Shown in pieces: positions 53,510-62,049 of a DNA stretch of 64,000 nt (positions are counted from its first letter, which is position 1; each line of letters starts with the position of its first letter). The notes below the pieces were generated by a model that was not told the origin of the DNA, made no database searches, and saw only the letters and a program-made list of their open reading frames with translations. The translations under genes and the position numbers were made by a program. The DNA is from Arthrobacter sp. SLBN-112 (GTDB lineage: Bacteria > Actinomycetota > Actinomycetes > Actinomycetales > Micrococcaceae), in contig NZ_JAUSXY010000001.1 of NCBI RefSeq assembly GCF_030944625.1, positions 3,100,001-3,164,000 of the forward strand, written 5' to 3'.

Positions 53510-54523
53510 ATGTCGCGTAAACCCAAGGCCCTGCTGGTCATGAACCAGGGAACATTTGCCGACCAGTTCGATTCCATGCGGTTCGAACGGCTGGCGGGCC
53601 TGGTGGACCTCGGCGAAGCGCCGTGGACCGACTCCCTGGAAGACCCGGCGTTCGCCGGCCACCTGGCCGACGTCGAAATCCTGCTGACCAGCTGGGGAGT
53701 GCCCCGCCTTGATGCACCCGCACTGGCGCGGATGCCCAATCTGCGCGCGGTGTTCCATTGCGCGGGCACGGTCCGCAGCTTCGTCACTCCGGAGTTGTGG
53801 GAACGCGGCATCCTGGTGACCAACGGCGCGGACGCCAACGCCATCCCGGTGGCCGAATTCACCTTCGCTTCCATCGTGCTGGCCGGCAAGAAGGCCCACG
53901 TGCTCGCGAACGACGCAAGGATGCACCGCGAGGACTGGGGCTATGCCACGGCGCGCGGGGAACTGGGTAACATCGGCCGGGTGATCGGCGTGATCGGGTT
54001 TTCCCGCATCGGCCGCCGGGTGGTCCGGCTGGTCCAGCAGCTGCAGGACGTGACCTGCCTGGTCAGCGACCCCCATGCGGACCCCGCGGCCGTGGCGGCC
54101 GCCGGCGGGAAGCTGGTGTCCTTGCGTGAGCTGCTGGCATCCTCGGACATCGTGACGGTCCATGCCCCGGCCCTGCCGGAGACGCGCCACATGATCGGCG
54201 CCGCCGAGCTGCAGGCCATGAAGGACCACGCAACACTGATCAACACAGCGCGCGGTTCACTGGTGGACACCAAGGCCCTCGAAACGGAGTGCGCCACGGG
54301 CCGGATCCAGGCCCTGCTGGATGTCACCGAACCCGAACCGCTCCCGGCGGACTCGATTCTTTACGACCTTCCCAACGTGGAGATCACCCCGCATATCGCA
54401 GGCTCCCTGGGCACGGAAACCCGGCGGATGTCCGATGCAGCACTGAACGACCTCGAACGCTACCTGACCGGTCAGCGACCCGCGGCGCAAGTGGTCTCGG
54501 CAGACCTCTCCCTCAGCGCCTGA
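53510..54523 (+). CDS. D-isomer-specific 2-hydroxyacid dehydrogenase
   Basis: A 337-residue NAD-dependent dehydrogenase. The nucleotide-binding turn is VIGVIGFSRIGRRV (G-x-G-x-x-x-G variant). Catalytic Arg, Glu and His are in NTARGSLVDTKAL, DVTEPEPL and TPHIAGSLG. A good ribosome site (GAAAGGAGG) precedes the ATG at 53510. It begins the divergent operon of transporter genes, so it probably reduces a 2-keto acid derived from lyase products. Confidence 0.92.
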   Translation: MSRKPKALLVMNQGTFADQFDSMRFERLAGLVDLGEAPWTDSLEDPAFAGHLADVEILLTSWGVPRLDAPALARMPNLRAVFHCAGTVRSFVTPELWERGILVTNGADANAIPVAEFTFASIVLAGKKAHVLANDARMHREDWGYATARGELGNIGRVIGVIGFSRIGRRVVRLVQQLQDVTCLVSDPHADPAAVAAAGGKLVSLRELLASSDIVTVHAPALPETRHMIGAAELQAMKDHATLINTARGSLVDTKALETECATGRIQALLDVTEPEPLPADSILYDLPNVEITPHIAGSLGTETRRMSDAALNDLERYLTGQRPAAQVVSADLSLSA

Positions 54524-54577
54524 ACAGCCCCACGCCGCACACGCGGCACACACACCAAAACCTCAAAGGAGAACGCA

Positions 54578-55858
54578 ATGAAGCGCAGGACTTTCACCGC
54601 CATGGCGCTGGCCGTCACCGCAGGTCTCGGCCTGTCCGGATGCGCCGGCGCCGCAGGCACGGCACCGCAGGCCCAGGACGGCAAGACCACGCTGACGGTA
54701 TCCGTGTGGAACTACGAAGGAACACCTGAATTCAAGGCCCTCTTCGACGGCTATGAAGCCAGCCACCCCAACGTCCATATCGAACCCGTGGACATCCTGG
54801 CCGACGACTACCCGCAGAAAGTCACCACCATGCTGGCCGGCGGCGACACCACCGACGTCCTGACCATGAAGAACGTCATTGACTACGCCAGGTACGCCAA
54901 CAACGGGCAGCTGCAGGAAATCAACAGCGTGGTGGACACCGTGGGCAAGGACAAGCTGGCAACCCTTGACGCCTTCAACATCAACGGCAAATACTACGCA
55001 GCCCCGTACCGCCAGGACTTCTGGCTGCTCTACTACAACAAGGATCTCTTCAAGGCAGCCGGTATCGATGACCCCAAGGACCTGACCTGGGACAAGTACG
55101 CAGAGATCGCCAAGAAACTCAGCGGCACCGCCCCCGACGGCAAGAAGGTCTACGGCACGTACCAGCACATCTGGCGCTCGGTGGTGGAAGCCGTCTCCGC
55201 GGCACAGAACGGCAAGGACCAGAACAGCGGCGACTACGGCTACTTCAATGACCAATACAGCATGGCCCTTGACCTGCAGAAGAGCGGCGCCACCCTGGAC
55301 TACGCAACGGCCAAGAGCCAGAAGACCAGCTACCGGACCATGTTCGAAAGCGGCCAGGCCGCCATGATGCCTATGGGTACCTGGTATATCGCCGGCCTCC
55401 TGCAGGCCAAGAAGGACGGCAAGACCAACGTCAACTGGGGCCTGGCACCCATGCCGCAGAAGGACTCGAACGGCAAAGTCACCACCTTCGGCTCCCCCAC
55501 CGCCTTCGCCGTGAACAAGAACGCCACCCACTCGGACGAGGCGAGGAAGTTCATCGAGTGGGCCGCCGGGCAAGAGGGAGCCAAGGCCATCTCCAAGGTG
55601 GGCGTGGTCCCGGCACTGCAGGACGACGCCGTGACGGACGCCTACTTCAAGCTGGACGGCATGCCCACGGACACCCTGTCCAAGAAGGCATTCGCACCGG
55701 ACAGCACCGCCCTGGAAATGCCCGTCAGCGACAAGTCGGCGGCCACGGACAAGATCCTGAACCAGGAACACGACCTCATCATGGTCGGCGAAAAGTCGGT
55801 TGCCGACGGAATCGCCGAGATGGGCAAGCGTGTCAAAAGCGAAGTCTTGGGCCAGTAA
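54578..55858 (+). CDS. Sugar ABC transporter substrate-binding lipoprotein
   Basis: A 426-residue extracellular lipoprotein of the family 1 solute-binding type. The lipobox LGLSGC (Cys at about 22) follows a short signal. The N-terminal lobe starts TLTVSVWNYEGTPEFKALFDGYE. MMPMGTWYIAG and WGLAPMPQKDSNGKVTTFGSPTAFAV are typical of oligosaccharide binders. Its transmembrane partners are the next two genes. Confidence 0.93.
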   Translation: MKRRTFTAMALAVTAGLGLSGCAGAAGTAPQAQDGKTTLTVSVWNYEGTPEFKALFDGYEASHPNVHIEPVDILADDYPQKVTTMLAGGDTTDVLTMKNVIDYARYANNGQLQEINSVVDTVGKDKLATLDAFNINGKYYAAPYRQDFWLLYYNKDLFKAAGIDDPKDLTWDKYAEIAKKLSGTAPDGKKVYGTYQHIWRSVVEAVSAAQNGKDQNSGDYGYFNDQYSMALDLQKSGATLDYATAKSQKTSYRTMFESGQAAMMPMGTWYIAGLLQAKKDGKTNVNWGLAPMPQKDSNGKVTTFGSPTAFAVNKNATHSDEARKFIEWAAGQEGAKAISKVGVVPALQDDAVTDAYFKLDGMPTDTLSKKAFAPDSTALEMPVSDKSAATDKILNQEHDLIMVGEKSVADGIAEMGKRVKSEVLGQ

Positions 55859-55867
55859 CAGGCAGCC

Positions 55868-56806
55868 ATGACAACCAAAACCATCACCCCGGCCGCCGCG
55901 CCTGTAGCAGCTCCGGCGCCCGGCCGGGGGAACCGGAAACAGGCGCGGCGCAACACCCTGATCGGCTGGACGTTCATCCTGCCGAACTTCCTGGGATTCC
56001 TGGCCTTCACCCTCATCCCGGTACTGGCCGCATTCGCCCTTTCCTTCATGGAATGGACCTCCTTCAGTGCCCCCAAATGGGTGGGGCTGGCAAACTTCCA
56101 GCGGATGCTGGCCAGCGACTCCTTCTGGGTGGCCCTGCGGAACACCGTGGTCTACGCGATCGGGCACGTGCCGCTGACCATGGCCCTGGCCCTGCTGCTG
56201 GCCATGCTCCTGAACCGCAAGCTCAAAGGCATCGGCTTCTTCCGGGTGGCCATCTTCTTCCCGTACATCACCTCCCTGGTGGCGGTCGCCGTCGTCTGGA
56301 ACATGCTTTTCAGCCCGGACAACGGACCCATCAACCAGTTCCTGCACACGATCGGCATCGCCAACGCGCCGGGCTGGACCTCCAGCTCCGACTGGGCGCT
56401 GCCCGCCGTCATCATCACCAGCGTCTGGCGGGACATGGGCTATTACATGGTGCTGTACCTGGCGGGCCTGCAGGCCATCCCCGCGGAGCTCTACGAGGCA
56501 GCGGAGGTTGACGGCGCCAGCGCCTGGCAGCGCTTCTGGAACGTCACCATTCCGTCGCTGCGCCCCACCACTTTCTTCGTGGTGGTCATGCTGACGGTCT
56601 CCAGCTTCAAGGTCTTCGACCTGATCGTGGTGATGACCAACGGCGGTCCCGGCCGCTCCACCACGGTGCTGTCCCAACTCATTTACCAGGAGGGCATCGG
56701 CGAAGGGAAGTTCGGCTACTCATCCGCGATCTCGCTCGTGCTTTTCCTGATCGTGCTGACGGTCACCGTCCTGCAGTTCAAGATCCAACAGCGGAGGGAA
56801 CGCTGA
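55868..56806 (+). CDS. Sugar ABC transporter permease (MalF-type)
   Basis: A 312-residue inner-membrane permease with six or so helices. The binding-protein-dependent EAA loop is EAAEVDGASAWQRFWNVTIPSLRP. It starts with a short cytosolic Ala/Pro-rich segment. The stop overlaps the next start (TGATG), so the two permeases are coupled. Confidence 0.92.
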   Translation: MTTKTITPAAAPVAAPAPGRGNRKQARRNTLIGWTFILPNFLGFLAFTLIPVLAAFALSFMEWTSFSAPKWVGLANFQRMLASDSFWVALRNTVVYAIGHVPLTMALALLLAMLLNRKLKGIGFFRVAIFFPYITSLVAVAVVWNMLFSPDNGPINQFLHTIGIANAPGWTSSSDWALPAVIITSVWRDMGYYMVLYLAGLQAIPAELYEAAEVDGASAWQRFWNVTIPSLRPTTFFVVVMLTVSSFKVFDLIVVMTNGGPGRSTTVLSQLIYQEGIGEGKFGYSSAISLVLFLIVLTVTVLQFKIQQRRER

Positions 56807-57735
56807 TGACCAACATGGCCGAAGACCTCAAGGCCGAGGCACCCTTCCTGGGATCCAGCGCCCCTGCCGCGGAAGACCGCCGTCGTACAGACCGCAAGCG
56901 CTCCCCGCGCGAGCAAAAGAAACGCACCACGGACGTGGTGATCTACGCCGTGCTGGCCGTGCTGGTGGTGGCGCTCATGGTGCCGTTCATCTGGATGGTG
57001 TCCTCTTCGCTGAAGGAGAACAACCAGGTCCTCACGGTGCCCATCCAGTGGATTCCCAGCGAGTTCGTGTGGAGCAACTACACGGACATCTGGACCCGGA
57101 TCCCCATGATGGGGTACCTGCAGAACTCGCTGTACCTGGCCGTGATCATCACATGCCTGCAGGTGCTCACCGGATCACTGGCCGCCTACGGCTTCTCCAA
57201 GGTCCGTTTTCCTGGCCGGGACGTCCTGTTCCTCTGCTACATCGGCACCATCGCCGTGCCGTGGCAGGCTTACATGGTGCCGCAGTACATCATGATGCAG
57301 AACCTGGGGCTGACCAACAGCTTCAACGCCCTGATCCTGCTCCAGGCGTTCGGCGCCTTCGGCGTGTTCCTGATGCGGCAGTACTACATGACCATCCCGG
57401 ACGAACTGTGCGAGGCAGCCCGGATTGACGGCCTGAGCGAATACGGGATCTGGGCCCGGGTGATCCTGCCGCTGTCCAAGCCCGCCTTGGCCAGCCTGGC
57501 GCTGCTGACGTTCGTGAACACCTGGAACGACTACATGGGCCCGTTCATCTACCTCACCTCCAACCGGCTCTGGACCGTACAGCTGGGGCTGCGTTCGTTC
57601 GTGGGCCAGTTCGACGCCGAGTACGCCATGATCATGACGGGGTCCGTCATCTCGGTGATCCCCATCCTGGCCATCTTCCTTCTCGGCCAGCGGTACTTCA
57701 TCCAGGGCATCGCCACGAGCGGGATGAAAGGATGA
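56806..57735 (+). CDS. Sugar ABC transporter permease (MalG-type)
   Basis: A 309-residue permease with the EAA loop EAARIDGLSEYGIWARVILPLSKP. A charged N-terminal segment (DRRRTDRKRSPREQKKR) is followed by six helices. It is coupled to the preceding permease and overlaps the YesL-like gene by four bases. No ATPase gene is present in the locus, so a shared ATPase such as MsiK is expected to drive it. Confidence 0.92.
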   Translation: MTNMAEDLKAEAPFLGSSAPAAEDRRRTDRKRSPREQKKRTTDVVIYAVLAVLVVALMVPFIWMVSSSLKENNQVLTVPIQWIPSEFVWSNYTDIWTRIPMMGYLQNSLYLAVIITCLQVLTGSLAAYGFSKVRFPGRDVLFLCYIGTIAVPWQAYMVPQYIMMQNLGLTNSFNALILLQAFGAFGVFLMRQYYMTIPDELCEAARIDGLSEYGIWARVILPLSKPALASLALLTFVNTWNDYMGPFIYLTSNRLWTVQLGLRSFVGQFDAEYAMIMTGSVISVIPILAIFLLGQRYFIQGIATSGMKG

Positions 57736-58481
57736 CATCCGCGGCGCAGCACCCCACGCCCCGGCAGGGAGAGCCCACGCGGCGCGGCCTGGCCGGGCGT
57801 ATTCCCAGCCCCGGGTTCGACGCGTTTGGCAGCATCTTCGGCTTCATCTACACGTTCCTGGCCGGGAATGTGCTCATGGCGCTCGCCAACGCCCCGCTGG
57901 TGCTGTGCCTTGCCCTGGTGGCGGACCCGGCAGCAGCATGGCCCTTCTTCCTGGCGCTGTCCGTCACCGTCGCGCCATCGCTCGCCGGGCTCTTCGCCTC
58001 CTTCCAGGCATTGCACGACGACGGTGCCGCGGCCAAGCCGGTGGCCTCCTTCCTGCGGGGCTACCGGCGCGGTTTCCGGCGGGCGGCCCCGCTGGGGCTT
58101 GCGGCCGTGGCGGTGCTGCTGTTCCTTGGCGTGGACCTGGCCATCGTGCAGTCCATGCCGGCCGCTGCGCTCCTGGTGCCGGTGATCGTGGTGGCTGCCG
58201 CGATGACCGTGAGCGTCGCTGTGATGGCGATTGCCGGCGTCGTGCTCCTTCCCGGCAACGCGCTGAAAAGCCTGCTCAAGGCGTCGCTTTACCTGTCCGT
58301 CCAGCGCTGGTACCTGAGCCTGGCCATGCTGGTGCTGCTGGGGATCATTGCATCCGCGGCCCTGCTGCAGCCGGTGCTGGGCGTGGCACTGGCGCCGGCA
58401 CCGCTGCTGTTCGTGGCCTGGAGCAACGCCGCCTACGCCTATTCCTCAGTCCTGCCGGACCTTGGCCCGGACGAAAAGTAG
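57732..58481 (+). CDS. YesL/DUF624-family membrane protein
   Basis: A 249-residue polytopic protein of the YesL family (DUF624), often found with pectin or oligosaccharide ABC systems. It has five or six helices (FIYTFLAGNVLMALANAPLVLCLALV and later). A conserved GYRRGFRRAAPLG loop is visible. It overlaps the permease gene by four bases. Its role in transport is not proven. Confidence 0.85.
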   Translation: MTSAAQHPTPRQGEPTRRGLAGRIPSPGFDAFGSIFGFIYTFLAGNVLMALANAPLVLCLALVADPAAAWPFFLALSVTVAPSLAGLFASFQALHDDGAAAKPVASFLRGYRRGFRRAAPLGLAAVAVLLFLGVDLAIVQSMPAAALLVPVIVVAAAMTVSVAVMAIAGVVLLPGNALKSLLKASLYLSVQRWYLSLAMLVLLGIIASAALLQPVLGVALAPAPLLFVAWSNAAYAYSSVLPDLGPDEK

Positions 58482-58538
58482 GTCCCTGGCCCGGAGGCAG
58501 CTGCGGAGGCCGGCGACGGATGCCGCAGGCCGTCGTCG

Positions 58539-59075
58539 TTAGAGGATCCGCTGGTACATGCGGTGGTCCTGCCACTGGCCGGCGATCCGCAGGTATGCCC
58601 GGGCGGTGCCGTAGGCCTCAAAGCCGTTCTTTTCCAGCACCCTTTGCGATGCCCTGTTATGGACCAGCGTGGCGGCCTCGAGGCGGTGCAGGCCGAGTTG
58701 GGCCTTGGCAATGATCATCGCCGCGGACAGCGCCGACGTCATGAGTCCTCCCCCTTGGGCGGCCTGGGCGGTCCAGTAGCCAACATGGGCGTTTTGGAAG
58801 GCGCCGCGGACGATCGAGCTCAGGTTCAGCAGGCCGACAACTGCATTGCCTCCCACCAGGACCATGGGAAGTGCGGTGCCGTCGTCGAGGTCCTTCAGCC
58901 GCCGGGTAAGGACCTCATGCTGGCCCTGGACCGTGTAGAACTCCTCGGGCCTGACCGGTTCCCACGGTGCCAGGTAGGCGCGGTTGGCCTGGAACGCTGC
59001 GGCCAGCGGCGCGGCATCGGACAAGTGGACGGGACGCAGGACGATGCCGTTGGCGAGTTCGCAGGAGAAATCCAC
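58539..59075 (-). CDS. GNAT-family N-acetyltransferase (RimJ/RimL-like)
   Basis: A 178-residue acetyltransferase. It starts DFSCELANGIVLRPVHLSDA and holds VGYWTAQAAQGGGLMTSALSAAM (acetyl-CoA site) and LHRLEAATLVHNRASQRVLEKNGF, the RimJ/RimL pattern. It may acetylate a protein N-terminus or a small amine; the substrate is not known. Confidence 0.92.
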   Translation of the reverse strand: MDFSCELANGIVLRPVHLSDAAPLAAAFQANRAYLAPWEPVRPEEFYTVQGQHEVLTRRLKDLDDGTALPMVLVGGNAVVGLLNLSSIVRGAFQNAHVGYWTAQAAQGGGLMTSALSAAMIIAKAQLGLHRLEAATLVHNRASQRVLEKNGFEAYGTARAYLRIAGQWQDHRMYQRIL

Positions 59076-59142
59076 GCGCCCAGACTACCGCCGGGTGCGC
59101 GCGCCGGTCTTCGTCGGCCGGTGTTACTGCGCGGTACCCGTG

Positions 59143-59895
59143 CTAATTCGGAGCGCCCGTCTTGGCGGCATAGGCAGTGGCTTGGGCGCGCACCTGCCGG
59201 ATGTAGGCATCGGATTGGTTGTAGGAGTAAATGGCATCCGTCCACCCTTGCGGGGTGGTCAGGTCCCGGCCGTGGACGCACAGATACGTTGCGGCAGCGA
59301 GGGCGGCGTCGTCCAGGTTGAACGGGTCCGCAACGCCGTCGCCATTTCCGTCCAGGCCCGCAATCTTCCAGGTGGAAGGTATGAACTGCATCGGTCCCAC
59401 GGCATGGTCCCAGCGGGCGTCGCCGTCCAAGGTGCCGCCGTCCGTGTCCGGGATGGCGGCGAAGCCGGCGCCGTTGAGGCTTGGGCCCACAATGGGACCG
59501 GTTGTCTGGCCCGCGTTGTTTAGGCTCCCGCCGCCGTAAGTTCCGTGCGCTGATTCGACGAAGCCCACGGCCGCCACCGTGTTCCAGCCGATCCCGCACC
59601 CCGGATTGGAATCGTTGGCAGTGGCGGCCGCCGCAACATAGGCACGGAGCGAGGAAGCTGGGATCCCGGTCCGCGCGGCAGCCTCCGCAAGCCACTCTGC
59701 ATCCGGGGTCCTGGTCACGTTCACCGCAGTGGTCATGCCGGCAGAGAACACGTCAAGCTTCACGTCCGCCCGCGGCGGCGGCGAAAAGACCCCACGGGCA
59801 TCAGCGGGCAGCTGCCGGATGGCCCAGAACGACAATGCGGTCAGGACGCACACCAAGAACAGGCAAAGAACCAGGTAGCGTTTCAAACGGAGCAC
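59143..59895 (-). CDS. Exported lytic transglycosylase
   Basis: A 250-residue cell-wall hydrolase with an N-terminal signal anchor (YLVLCLFLVCVLTALSFWAI). The catalytic Glu114 is in VGFVESAHGTYGG, and the MltB-like segment AVGPMQFIPSTWKIAGLDGNGDGVADPFNLDDA follows, then CVHGRDLT and YSYNQSDAY. It cleaves peptidoglycan glycan strands outside the membrane. Confidence 0.92.
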   Translation of the reverse strand: MLRLKRYLVLCLFLVCVLTALSFWAIRQLPADARGVFSPPPRADVKLDVFSAGMTTAVNVTRTPDAEWLAEAAARTGIPASSLRAYVAAAATANDSNPGCGIGWNTVAAVGFVESAHGTYGGGSLNNAGQTTGPIVGPSLNGAGFAAIPDTDGGTLDGDARWDHAVGPMQFIPSTWKIAGLDGNGDGVADPFNLDDAALAAATYLCVHGRDLTTPQGWTDAIYSYNQSDAYIRQVRAQATAYAAKTGAPN

Positions 59896-59950
59896 TGACC
59901 AATCAAACCATTCCCTGCCACGTCAGCTGTACGGCTGGGTACCATCAGGC

Positions 59951-60466
59951 ATGGGCAGAAGGAATTACCTGGTGGAGGGTGGTTCAGGGACCGGCAAGAC
60001 CGCGGTGTGCAATGAATTGCGGCGGCGCGGCTTCCACGCCATCAACGGCGACCGGGAACTGGCCTATCAGGGTGATCCGGAAACCGGCGAACCACAAGCA
60101 GGCATCACCGGTGTCTCGGCGCACCGTCACCACATCTGGCGGGTAGGCGACGTGGAAGCCCTCATCTCGGACCGCAGTGAGGCGGTGACGTTCTTCTGCG
60201 GCGGCTCAAGGAACTTCGGGAAGTTCATCGACCTCTTTGACGGCGTCTTCGTCCTTGAGGTGGACCTGGAGACGTTGAACCGCCGGCTTGACGGGCGCCC
60301 CCATGACGAATGGGGTGGGCTACCGGCGGAACGGGCCTTGATTGAGCACCTGCACAGGACACGGGAGGACATCCCGTCTGCCGGCATCGTGATCGATGCC
60401 ACCGCACCGCTCCAGGACGTCGTGGACGAGATCCTGCGGCGGGTCCGGGCGACCGGTTCGGCCTGA
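59951..60466 (+). CDS. Small P-loop kinase-like protein
   Basis: A 171-residue P-loop protein with Walker A EGGSGTGKTAVCNEL (9-23) and helical lid region RPHDEWGGLPAERALIEHL. It resembles small nucleoside or shikimate-type kinases in length and shape, without a diagnostic substrate motif. Divergent from the lytic transglycosylase gene. Confidence 0.75.
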   Translation: MGRRNYLVEGGSGTGKTAVCNELRRRGFHAINGDRELAYQGDPETGEPQAGITGVSAHRHHIWRVGDVEALISDRSEAVTFFCGGSRNFGKFIDLFDGVFVLEVDLETLNRRLDGRPHDEWGGLPAERALIEHLHRTREDIPSAGIVIDATAPLQDVVDEILRRVRATGSA

Positions 60467-60642
60467 TCTTCCCGGGGTTGCCGGCTTGAAGGCGGTAAGT
60501 CGGTGCCCTCACCCTGCGCCGGGTTGTGACTCCTGATCAGCGCCGAGGAGTTTCATTGCGTTCTTCCATTGCGCGCCCGGCGGGAGCAAACTTCGAGAAC
60601 GCGGCTGCCCGCGTACACCCAATCCAGCAGAAAGGCGTTCCA

Positions 60643-61152
60643 ATGACCAGTTTCGAACCTGTCCTCGGGATCGGCGTTAGCGAGATGCAAAGTGCCGCGG
60701 GAAGGGAAGTCAAAAGGATCATGGCCGAAGCAGGCGGCGACCGTCTCAAGGCCGACAAAATCGTTCTCCACAAACTCCTTGAACTCCAGTTCATCACCGA
60801 ATCGGAACTCACCGTACTGACGCGCATCTGCGAACTGGGATACGCCGTCACCGGCGGCAAACACGACGCTGCGGAGGCCCACACCGAGGTCAAGAAGGCC
60901 TATGAGGAACTCTTGGTCGGCGGCAACGCCAGCCCCGTGGCACTGTCCTATGCTTCGGGCGCCATGGGATCCTACGTGCCAACCAGCTCCGGGGGACAAA
61001 CCACAGTGGTCTACAAGAAATCAGGCGGCAACTGGCAAGGGACCCTGGCCGGCGCGGGAGCCATCATCGGCGGATACTTCGGGGGTCCAGGCGGCGCGGC
61101 CGTCGGCGGCGCCATCGGCGGTGTCCTCGGCAAGATAGTCGACGACTGCTGA
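60643..61152 (+). CDS. Hypothetical protein with C-terminal glycine zipper
   Basis: A 169-residue protein with no signal peptide. The first 100 residues are helical and charged (REVKRIMAEAGGDRLKADKI, VLHKLLELQFITESELTVLT). The last 35 residues are a glycine zipper (AGAIIGGYFGGPGGAAVGGA and on) ending in DDC. Glycine zippers insert into membranes, so this could be a pore-like or membrane-bound protein. ATG 60643 has AAAGG upstream. I do not know the family. Confidence 0.65.
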   Translation: MTSFEPVLGIGVSEMQSAAGREVKRIMAEAGGDRLKADKIVLHKLLELQFITESELTVLTRICELGYAVTGGKHDAAEAHTEVKKAYEELLVGGNASPVALSYASGAMGSYVPTSSGGQTTVVYKKSGGNWQGTLAGAGAIIGGYFGGPGGAAVGGAIGGVLGKIVDDC

Positions 61153-61376
61153 ATGGCGGGTAGAACAGGCAGGTGTGCAACAGCTACGACCACGGAGTAG
61201 TCATGAAGTTCACGCGGCAGGCCCCTAAAGCAAGCACGTGGGCAACAGAATCGGTTCGTACGAGGCCAGTAGGTCGGACGTTGAGACCGAAGGGTTCATG
61301 ATTGCCGAGCAGGGATTTCAAATCGTGGTTCCCGCCACCGTGAATGAGCTTCCATGGACTCAGCAGTGGGCAAAGC

Positions 61377-61409
61377 AATATGCAGCGCGCCATTGGCGCG
61401 CTGCATATT
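61377..61409. terminator. 33-bp near-perfect palindrome, strong hairpin
   Basis: Two 16-base arms, AATATGCAGCGCGCCA (61377-61392) and its exact complement (61394-61409), around a single base. It lies 23 bases past the gluconokinase stop codon, in a 279-base gap with no convincing gene. As RNA it would form a very stable hairpin and may stop transcription in both directions, though no T run follows. Confidence 0.6.
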
Positions 61410-61431
61410 GTGTTCGATCGGAAAGGGGGCG

Positions 61432-62049
61432 TCAGCCGTCGCTGCCTGGGGTCGACGGGCCAGCGGATGAACTGCCCGGCCGGGGGTGGCCGAGCGCCGA
61501 CGAGCCTGGGGCCGGGGAAAGGCCCAGCCGCCTGACGATTTCGGCTGCTTCCTCCGCAGGAGTGCGGCCCACGTCAATGACGATGGTGTTTTCTTCCGGT
61601 CCCGGGGGTTCCAGTGTGGCGATCTGCGAGTCAAGCAGGGTGGCCGGCATGTAGTGGTCCATGCGTGCTGTCAGGCGCCGTGCGATCTGCTCCTTGGAAC
61701 CGGAAAGGTGAACGAAGACAACGTTCTTTTCACGGAGCCGGTCGCGGTAGATCTTCTTGAGGGCTGAGCAGGTGATGATGCCCGGTATTCCGGCCATGGT
61801 GTGCTCGATGATCCAGGAGGCAATGGTGTCGAGCCAGGGCCAGCGGTCCTCATCCGTCAGTGGTATGCCGGACGCCATTTTTTCGACGTTCTCCGGCGAG
61901 TGCAGGTCGTCCCCTTCCTCAAGGTCCCAGCCAAGCTGGCCGGCCAGGATGCCCGCCACCGTGGACTTGCCCGATCCGGACACGCCCATGATGACGAGGA
62001 CGGGCTGCTGGTCGAACCCGGTGGTGGGTGCGGTGTCCTGCGACGTCAT
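61432..62049 (-). CDS. gntK: Gluconokinase
   Basis: A 205-residue kinase that phosphorylates gluconate to 6-phosphogluconate. P-loop GVSGSGKSTV (about 22-31); EEGDDLHSPENVEKMASGIPLTDEDRWPWL and ITCSALKKIYRDRLRE are diagnostic. A 30-residue Ser/Pro/Gly-rich tail extends the C-terminus beyond the usual length. The start overlaps the permease stop by four bases (ATGA). Confidence 0.95.
   Translation of the reverse strand: MTSQDTAPTTGFDQQPVLVIMGVSGSGKSTVAGILAGQLGWDLEEGDDLHSPENVEKMASGIPLTDEDRWPWLDTIASWIIEHTMAGIPGIITCSALKKIYRDRLREKNVVFVHLSGSKEQIARRLTARMDHYMPATLLDSQIATLEPPGPEENTIVIDVGRTPAEEAAEIVRRLGLSPAPGSSALGHPRPGSSSAGPSTPGSDG

Noticed and set aside
54563..56677. A 704-codon minus-strand frame
   Set aside because: Antisense to the ABC transporter genes and rich in Gly/His/Val with no domain.
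61153..61431. Short plus-strand frame starting at 61238
   Set aside because: It runs through the palindrome and into the antisense of gluconokinase; no ribosome site or family match.
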